In this document: piece after piece, positions 60,272 to 64,000 of the stretch | Layout: every line of letters begins with the position of its first letter | Numbering within the stretch: position 1 is the first letter of the stretch | Assembly: GCA_025963385.1 (NCBI GenBank) | Contig: JAOPUT010000077.1 | Span: 62,001 to 126,000, forward strand | DNA length: 64,000 nucleotides | Reading direction: 5' to 3' | Source of the DNA: Mycobacterium sp. | GTDB lineage: Bacteria > Actinomycetota > Actinomycetes > Mycobacteriales > Mycobacteriaceae | Notes under the pieces: generated by a model | The model's input: the letters and a program-made list of their open reading frames with translations, nothing else | The model's database searches: none | Told to the model about the DNA's origin: nothing | Translations under genes and position numbers: made by a program

Positions 60272-60891
60272 TCGCGTGCCCACCGCGGCTGGATGAAGAC
60301 ACCCTCGGCCTCGACCGTCACACCATCGGCATCGGCCAGATGCCCGGCCGCGAACGTCTTCACTCCCTCGGTGCGGACGATCGCCGCCTCGACGTGGAGG
60401 TCGCCCAACGGGGTCATGCGGCGGTAGCGCATGGTGATCGTCCCGGTCAGCCGGGGCTTGTCGAGCGAACTCGCGGCGTCGCCGAGCGCATGGTCGAGGA
60501 TCAGGGCGGCGACACCGCCGTGCACGTGTCCTGGCGGACCCTCGTACGCCGCGCCGAGGTGGAAGTCGGCGCGCACTCCGCCACTGGCCGATGGCGCGAA
60601 CTCGAGCGGCGGCGCGACGGGATTGCGCATTCCGATGACCACGTTGCCCCACGGCATCTGGTCGCCGTCGCTGCCGAACCGCACGCCGAATGATCCGTCG
60701 AGCTGGCGCTGGCGGAGCCGGGCCGTCGCCGCGTCGATCTCGACCCTCGCCGCCGCCACGGCAGCGCCGTCCATCTCGGTGCGGATGGTGGCGTCGATCA
60801 GTTCGCGGACGGACTTGGTCAGTGGCTCGTACAGGCCGCGCAACCGTTCGACGTCCTCGGCGCTGAGGTTCTCCACGGGGAAGTCAAGCAC
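60268..60891 (-). CDS. PaaI-type hotdog thioesterase, KstR-linked
   Basis: A 207-residue acyl-CoA thioesterase. A helical N-terminal part (~1-85) precedes one hotdog domain with GPPGHVHGGVAALILDHALG, the PaaI signature with its catalytic acid and oxyanion His-Gly. GTG 60891 lies only 8 bases after a perfect KstR operator, so transcription is likely leaderless and tightly repressed. It should recycle CoA during sterol breakdown (inference). It converges with the EamA gene (4 bp overlap) and follows the TetR gene by 42 bp. Confidence 0.86.
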   Translation of the reverse strand: MLDFPVENLSAEDVERLRGLYEPLTKSVRELIDATIRTEMDGAAVAAARVEIDAATARLRQRQLDGSFGVRFGSDGDQMPWGNVVIGMRNPVAPPLEFAPSASGGVRADFHLGAAYEGPPGHVHGGVAALILDHALGDAASSLDKPRLTGTITMRYRRMTPLGDLHVEAAIVRTEGVKTFAAGHLADADGVTVEAEGVFIQPRWARD

Positions 60892-60899
60892 TTCTGAAC

Positions 60900-60913
60900 T
60901 AGAACACGTTCTA
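60900..60913. promoter_or_regulatory. KstR-type operator 5
   Basis: TAGAACACGTTCTA fits TNNAACNNGTTNNA and is a perfect 14-bp palindrome. It ends immediately upstream of the thioesterase GTG (60891) on the minus strand and 20 bp past the TetR stop. Confidence 0.82.
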
Positions 60914-60933
60914 GCGTTGGTGTCGAGTCGCGG

Positions 60934-61500
60934 TCAGCGTGTCGGCGCGGGACCGACGAGAAGTTGCCGGATCACCGGCCCCGCCCAGAGGACGAGTTCG
61001 TCATGGCTAAGATTCGCCACGGCCGGGTTGCTCAAGACGTACCGGGTGGTCGCAAGGCCGATGATGAACGATCCCATCAGGCCTGCCCGCTGCGCCGGGT
61101 GATCGGGGGTGATGGCGAACAGAACCGGTGCCACCTGGGTCGCGAACACTTGGCGCATCGTCTCGGCGGCGGTGGCACTCGTCATCGCCGCGCGCAGGAG
61201 CGCGACGAACGTCGTGTCGTCCTCCCACACTTCGAAGAACTTCGGGAGCAGCACCTCGGCCACGCGGTCGGGGTCGATGCCCGCGAGGTCCGGCAGGTTG
61301 AGGGTGAACTCGGCGGCAGCGGCAAAGAGGTCCTGCTTGCTGCCGAAGTACCGGATGACCAAGGCGGGGTCGACGCCGACATCGCCGGCGACGGCCCGAA
61401 GGGTGGTGCGCTCATACCCCTCGGCGCCGAAGCGCGCGCGTGCCGCGGCGAGGATGTCGGCGCGGGTCTCCTGAGCATTGCGGGCCCGAGTCGAAACCAT
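60934..61500 (-). CDS. TetR family transcriptional regulator
   Basis: A 188-residue TetR repressor: helix-turn-helix RADILAAARARFGAEGYERT with GVDPALVIRYFGSKQDLF, then a ligand domain with a TetR_C_-type all-helical fold. It is divergent from the flavin monooxygenase (98 bp between starts), whose promoter holds a long inverted repeat overlapping the -10 region, so it probably represses that gene and itself. ATG 61500. Whether it also controls the downstream thioesterase is uncertain, since a KstR site intervenes. Confidence 0.87.
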   Translation of the reverse strand: MVSTRARNAQETRADILAAARARFGAEGYERTTLRAVAGDVGVDPALVIRYFGSKQDLFAAAAEFTLNLPDLAGIDPDRVAEVLLPKFFEVWEDDTTFVALLRAAMTSATAAETMRQVFATQVAPVLFAITPDHPAQRAGLMGSFIIGLATTRYVLSNPAVANLSHDELVLWAGPVIRQLLVGPAPTR

Positions 61501-61524
61501 GACCCGAGAGTATGTCATCGCATG

Positions 61525-61580
61525 TTGACACGGCCAGGGAGGCCGCCTACCGTACAAGTCACCAGTTGTTGACTTACGGT
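61525..61580. promoter_or_regulatory. Promoter and TetR operator of the flavin monooxygenase gene
   Basis: A -35 TTGACA (61525-61530), 17 bp and a -10-like TACCGT (61548-61553) precede the gene. ACCGTACAAGTCA (61549-61561) and TGACTTACGGT (61570-61580) form an imperfect inverted repeat that covers the -10, the position for repression by the divergent TetR. Confidence 0.6.
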
Positions 61581-61598
61581 CCGGACATCGGAGTTGTC

Positions 61599-63134
61599 AT
61601 GAGCCACGGCACGGACGACCTACCAGTACTCGTCATCGGCGCGGGGCCGACGGGCTTGACGGCGGCGCTCGAGCTGTCACGGATGGGCATCCCCGTGCGG
61701 ATCGTCGACAAGGCGCTGGAGCCGTCGACGACCTCGCGCGCGCTCGGCGTACAGGCTCGCACCCTGGAACTGCTCCGGCCGCGCGGTGTGGGCGACGAGA
61801 TGCTGCGACTCGGCAACCGCGCCAGGCGGACGGCGCTGCACGCCGACGGCCGTCAGATCGCGGCCATCGACTTCACCCGCATGCGCAGCCAGTTCGACTT
61901 CATCCTCATGCTCGCGCAGTCCGAGACCGAGCGCCTCCTGACCGAACGACTCGGCAGCCAGGGCGTCAAGGTCGAGCGAGGTACCCAATTTGCTTCTCTC
62001 ACCGAGCATTCCAACTCCGTAGACGTGGTCCTCACCACAACGCCTCAACGAGATCGGCCCGATGGCACCGCCGAAACCGTCAGGGCGTCCTACGTCATCG
62101 CCGCCGATGGATCCCACAGCCCCGTGCGCAAGTTCTTGGGGCTGCCCTTCGCGGGTCGATCGCTGGCGCAGAACTACGTGCTCGGCGACGTGCACCTCGC
62201 TGGCGACGTCGCCGAGGATCAACTGTCGATCTTCCTGGCGCTCAACGGATTCCTCGCGGTGTTTCCGATGGGTGACGGCCGATTCAGGTTCATGGCCACC
62301 GACCCGGACGGCGTCACCGGTGACACCGAGGAGCCCTCGCTGGCCGACGTCCAGGCCCTGTACGACCGCGTGGTCCACATCCCCGCGCAGCTCTACGACC
62401 TCGACTGGAGCTCGCGCTTCAGGATCAACAGCCGCCACATGGAGACCCTTCGCCACGGTCGGGTCTTCTTCGGCGGCGACTCCGCACACGTCCACAGCCC
62501 CGCGGGCGGTCAGGGCATGAACGCCGGGATCCAGGACATGGTCAACCTGTCGTGGAAGCTGACGATGGTCAGCCACGGGACCGCCAAACCCGAACTCCTC
62601 GACACCTACGAGGCCGAGCGGCTGCCGGTCATCCGCCAGCTGGTCGGGATGACCGAGCGCGCGACCAAGGTCTTCAACTCGACCAACCCTCTCGCCCACG
62701 CGGCGCTCACGCGACTGGCTCCCCTGGCCCTGTCCCGCGTAACGATGCAGGACAAGGCCGCGGCACGGCTCGGCCAGATCGCCACGTCGTACCACGGTGG
62801 TCCGATCACCATGAGCGGCAATCGAATTGGCGATCTCCGGGCCGGTGACCGGGTGCCGGACCTCGACGTCGCCGGTGGCAGGCTCTACGACCTCGTCGAC
62901 ACGTCGACCCTGACGCTGTTCGTCTCGGATGGGGCCACGCCGATCGTCGACGCCTGCCTCCCCTGGGCCGACGTCGTCACGGTCCGGAAGACGTCGCTGC
63001 CCGACGAACTGGTCACCGGTTCTGGCTGGCTGCTGGTGCGGCCGGACGGGTACCTGGCCGCGGCCGGGCGCGCGGACGACGCCCCGCGCTTGCGAGACTG
63101 GCTCGACCGCTGGCTGACGCCCACACCCAGCTGA
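61599..63134 (+). CDS. FAD-dependent aromatic-type monooxygenase (class A)
   Basis: A 511-residue flavin hydroxylase of the PheA/TfdB/MhpA group. The ADP-binding loop VLVIGAGPTGLTAALELSRM, the DG motif ASYVIAADGSHSPVRKFLG and the second FAD motif GDSAHVHSPAGGQGMNAGIQ are complete; a degenerate thioredoxin-like C-terminal domain (~400-511) follows. It would hydroxylate phenolic or polycyclic substrates with NAD(P)H. ATG 61599 (MSHGTDDLPV) has GGAG seven bases upstream. It is divergent from a TetR gene that probably represses it. A steroid ring substrate is not supported by a KstR site here. Confidence 0.88.
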   Translation: MSHGTDDLPVLVIGAGPTGLTAALELSRMGIPVRIVDKALEPSTTSRALGVQARTLELLRPRGVGDEMLRLGNRARRTALHADGRQIAAIDFTRMRSQFDFILMLAQSETERLLTERLGSQGVKVERGTQFASLTEHSNSVDVVLTTTPQRDRPDGTAETVRASYVIAADGSHSPVRKFLGLPFAGRSLAQNYVLGDVHLAGDVAEDQLSIFLALNGFLAVFPMGDGRFRFMATDPDGVTGDTEEPSLADVQALYDRVVHIPAQLYDLDWSSRFRINSRHMETLRHGRVFFGGDSAHVHSPAGGQGMNAGIQDMVNLSWKLTMVSHGTAKPELLDTYEAERLPVIRQLVGMTERATKVFNSTNPLAHAALTRLAPLALSRVTMQDKAAARLGQIATSYHGGPITMSGNRIGDLRAGDRVPDLDVAGGRLYDLVDTSTLTLFVSDGATPIVDACLPWADVVTVRKTSLPDELVTGSGWLLVRPDGYLAAAGRADDAPRLRDWLDRWLTPTPS

Positions 63135-63206
63135 CGCCGTATCCCACCCGCCGAGTCGCATCGCTAACACGATCGACACACAGCCGTACCGCCACCGCCA
63201 TCATTC

Positions 63207-63214
63207 TGTCGACA
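63207..63214. promoter_or_regulatory. Short GntR-type palindrome
   Basis: TGTCGACA, extended as ATTCTGTCGACAATC, lies 10 bp upstream of the allophanate hydrolase ATG. GntR/FCD regulators of urea-amidolyase genes can bind TTGTCGACAA-like sites, but this is short and could be chance. Confidence 0.35.
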
Positions 63215-63224
63215 ATCGACACTT

Positions 63225-64000
63225 ATGGCTCATGACGGACTCGGCCCATCGATCGGACCTTCGGTCGCCGAGATACTCGCCTCGCACGCCGGCGGGACGG
63301 GGTCACCCACCAAGACCGCGACCAGGGTGGCCGACGCCATCGCCGCCCGTGGTGACGACGGCACCTGGCTCTCCACCGTGCCACGCGACGAATTGCTCTC
63401 CGCCGCGGCAGAGATCGAGACCCGCCCGGGGGCAAGGACTTTACCGCTCTACGGGGTGCCGTTCGGAGTCAAGGACAGCATCGACGTCCAAGGGGTACCC
63501 ACGACGCTGTCGTGTCCCGACTACGCCTACGTGGCGACGGCCACCGCGCCCGCAGTTCAGAGACTGCTCGACGCGGGGGCGCTCTACGTGGGCAAGACCA
63601 ACCTGGACCAGTTCGCCACCGGGCTGAACGGCACCAGGACGCCGTACACGGTGCCGCGCAGCGTGTACGGCGGCGAGATGATCTCGGGCGGTTCGAGTTC
63701 GGGTTCGGCACTCGCGGTGGCACTGGGTCAGGTGCCGTTCGCCATGGCCACCGACACGGCAGGCTCGGGCCGGGTGCCCGCCGCCCTCAACGGGGTCGTC
63801 GGCTACAAGCCGTCGCGCGGCCTGATCAGCACCGTCGGCCTGGTTCCCGCCTGCAAGTCGTTGGACTGCATCAGCGTCATGGCCGGCTCGGTCGACGACG
63901 TCGACCGGGTGATGGATGTGATGATCGGCCGCGACGACGCCGATCCGTGGTCGCGCGACCGCGGGCCGCGCTACGCGGGCGGGGCGATCCGCGTCGGGTT
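63225..64000 (+). CDS. atzF: Allophanate hydrolase-like amidase (3' end outside window)
   Basis: The first ~258 residues of an amidase-signature enzyme, cut by the window end. Lys of VKDSIDVQGVPT, GGSSSGSALAVALG and nucleophile Ser of TDTAGSGRVPAALNG form the triad; DQFATGLNGTR and SLDCISVMAGSVDDV are allophanate-hydrolase features (urea carboxylate to ammonia and CO2). ATG 63225 is the only suitable start. Adjacent urea carboxylase would be expected beyond 64000. Other amidases with this motif exist, so the symbol is provisional. Confidence 0.75.
   Translation, partial: MAHDGLGPSIGPSVAEILASHAGGTGSPTKTATRVADAIAARGDDGTWLSTVPRDELLSAAAEIETRPGARTLPLYGVPFGVKDSIDVQGVPTTLSCPDYAYVATATAPAVQRLLDAGALYVGKTNLDQFATGLNGTRTPYTVPRSVYGGEMISGGSSSGSALAVALGQVPFAMATDTAGSGRVPAALNGVVGYKPSRGLISTVGLVPACKSLDCISVMAGSVDDVDRVMDVMIGRDDADPWSRDRGPRYAGGAIRVG

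Noticed and set aside
1-64000. tRNA, rRNA, CRISPR arrays, insertion sequences, integrases
   Set aside because: I saw no cloverleaf-like sequence, regularly spaced repeat array, transposase or integrase motif, or terminal inverted repeat pair.

Overview
The window is high-GC actinobacterial DNA and almost certainly comes from a rapidly growing, environmental Mycobacterium (Mycolicibacterium). Markers seen directly are a mycolic-acid cyclopropane synthase/methyltransferase, a PimC-type mannosyltransferase, an LdtMt1-like L,D-transpeptidase, an Mpt53/CcdA thiol-redox pair, F420-type oxidoreductases, a DUF7159 protein, a Rv0315-like GH16 enzyme, GlnA3, BfrA, and cytochromes P450 of the CYP125 and CYP124 families. 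From memory the gene order resembles the MSMEG_35xx region of M. smegmatis; I could not align it. Genes are packed densely on both strands with many 1-4 bp stop/start overlaps. I saw no tRNA, rRNA, CRISPR array, insertion sequence or phage.

Layout. 1-9.5 kb: TerC fragment, amidase, a two-component system flanking a shortened receiver gene, two alpha/beta hydrolases, CinA and DedA. 9.5-14 kb: GT87 mannosyltransferase and a large membrane-anchored GH2 glycosidase, then a 58-bp palindrome. 14-20 kb: hydroxysteroid-dehydrogenase-like SDR, a DapB-fold dehydrogenase, an anti-sigma/anti-anti-sigma pair, a HAD phosphatase, a two-repeat unknown protein coupled to a [2Fe-2S] Bfd-like protein, and a nitronate monooxygenase. 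20-31 kb: GH16, TetR, CYP125, MmyB-like and FadR-like regulators, a sterol-desaturase-family protein, LdtA, Pr6Pr and DUF7159. 31-39 kb: serine/threonine dehydratase, thioesterase, agmatinase, mycolic acid methyltransferase, GNAT/CcdA/Mpt53, F420 oxidoreductase and methyltransferase. 39-49 kb: secreted Cys-Pro-Pro-Trp-Cys protein, glycosyltransferase pseudogene, Baeyer-Villiger monooxygenase, CYP124, cupredoxin lipoprotein, DUF1275, PimC and dienelactone hydrolase. 49-55 kb: D-aminoacylase-like amidohydrolase with an NTF2 partner, GlnA3, an AhpD-like protein, BfrA and an iron-regulated Bfd operon. 55-64 kb: enoyl-CoA hydratase, F420/FMN proteins, FUSC and EamA transporters, a KstR-linked thioesterase, TetR/flavin monooxygenase and an allophanate hydrolase cut by the window end.

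How the genes fit together. Four perfect matches and one near-match to the KstR operator consensus TNNAACNNGTTNNA lie in promoter positions at 14589, 18615, 23058, 53904 and 60900. KstR represses cholesterol catabolism. The sites tie together CYP125 (steroid side-chain C26 hydroxylase), a FabG3-like hydroxysteroid dehydrogenase, a DapB-fold oxidoreductase, a nitronate monooxygenase, a hotdog thioesterase, an AhpD-like/GlnA3 operon, and an undescribed operon of a duplicated ABM-like protein plus a Bfd-like ferredoxin. That last operon is my best candidate for an undescribed system. The second is a 70-codon gene below an IdeR-type iron box, coupled by TGATG to bacterioferritin-associated ferredoxin.

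Decay is visible too: an internally deleted response-regulator receiver (4022-4315), a GT39-type glycosyltransferase pseudogene (39615-40474), and a 27-bp tandem repeat across a stop codon (39006-39076).
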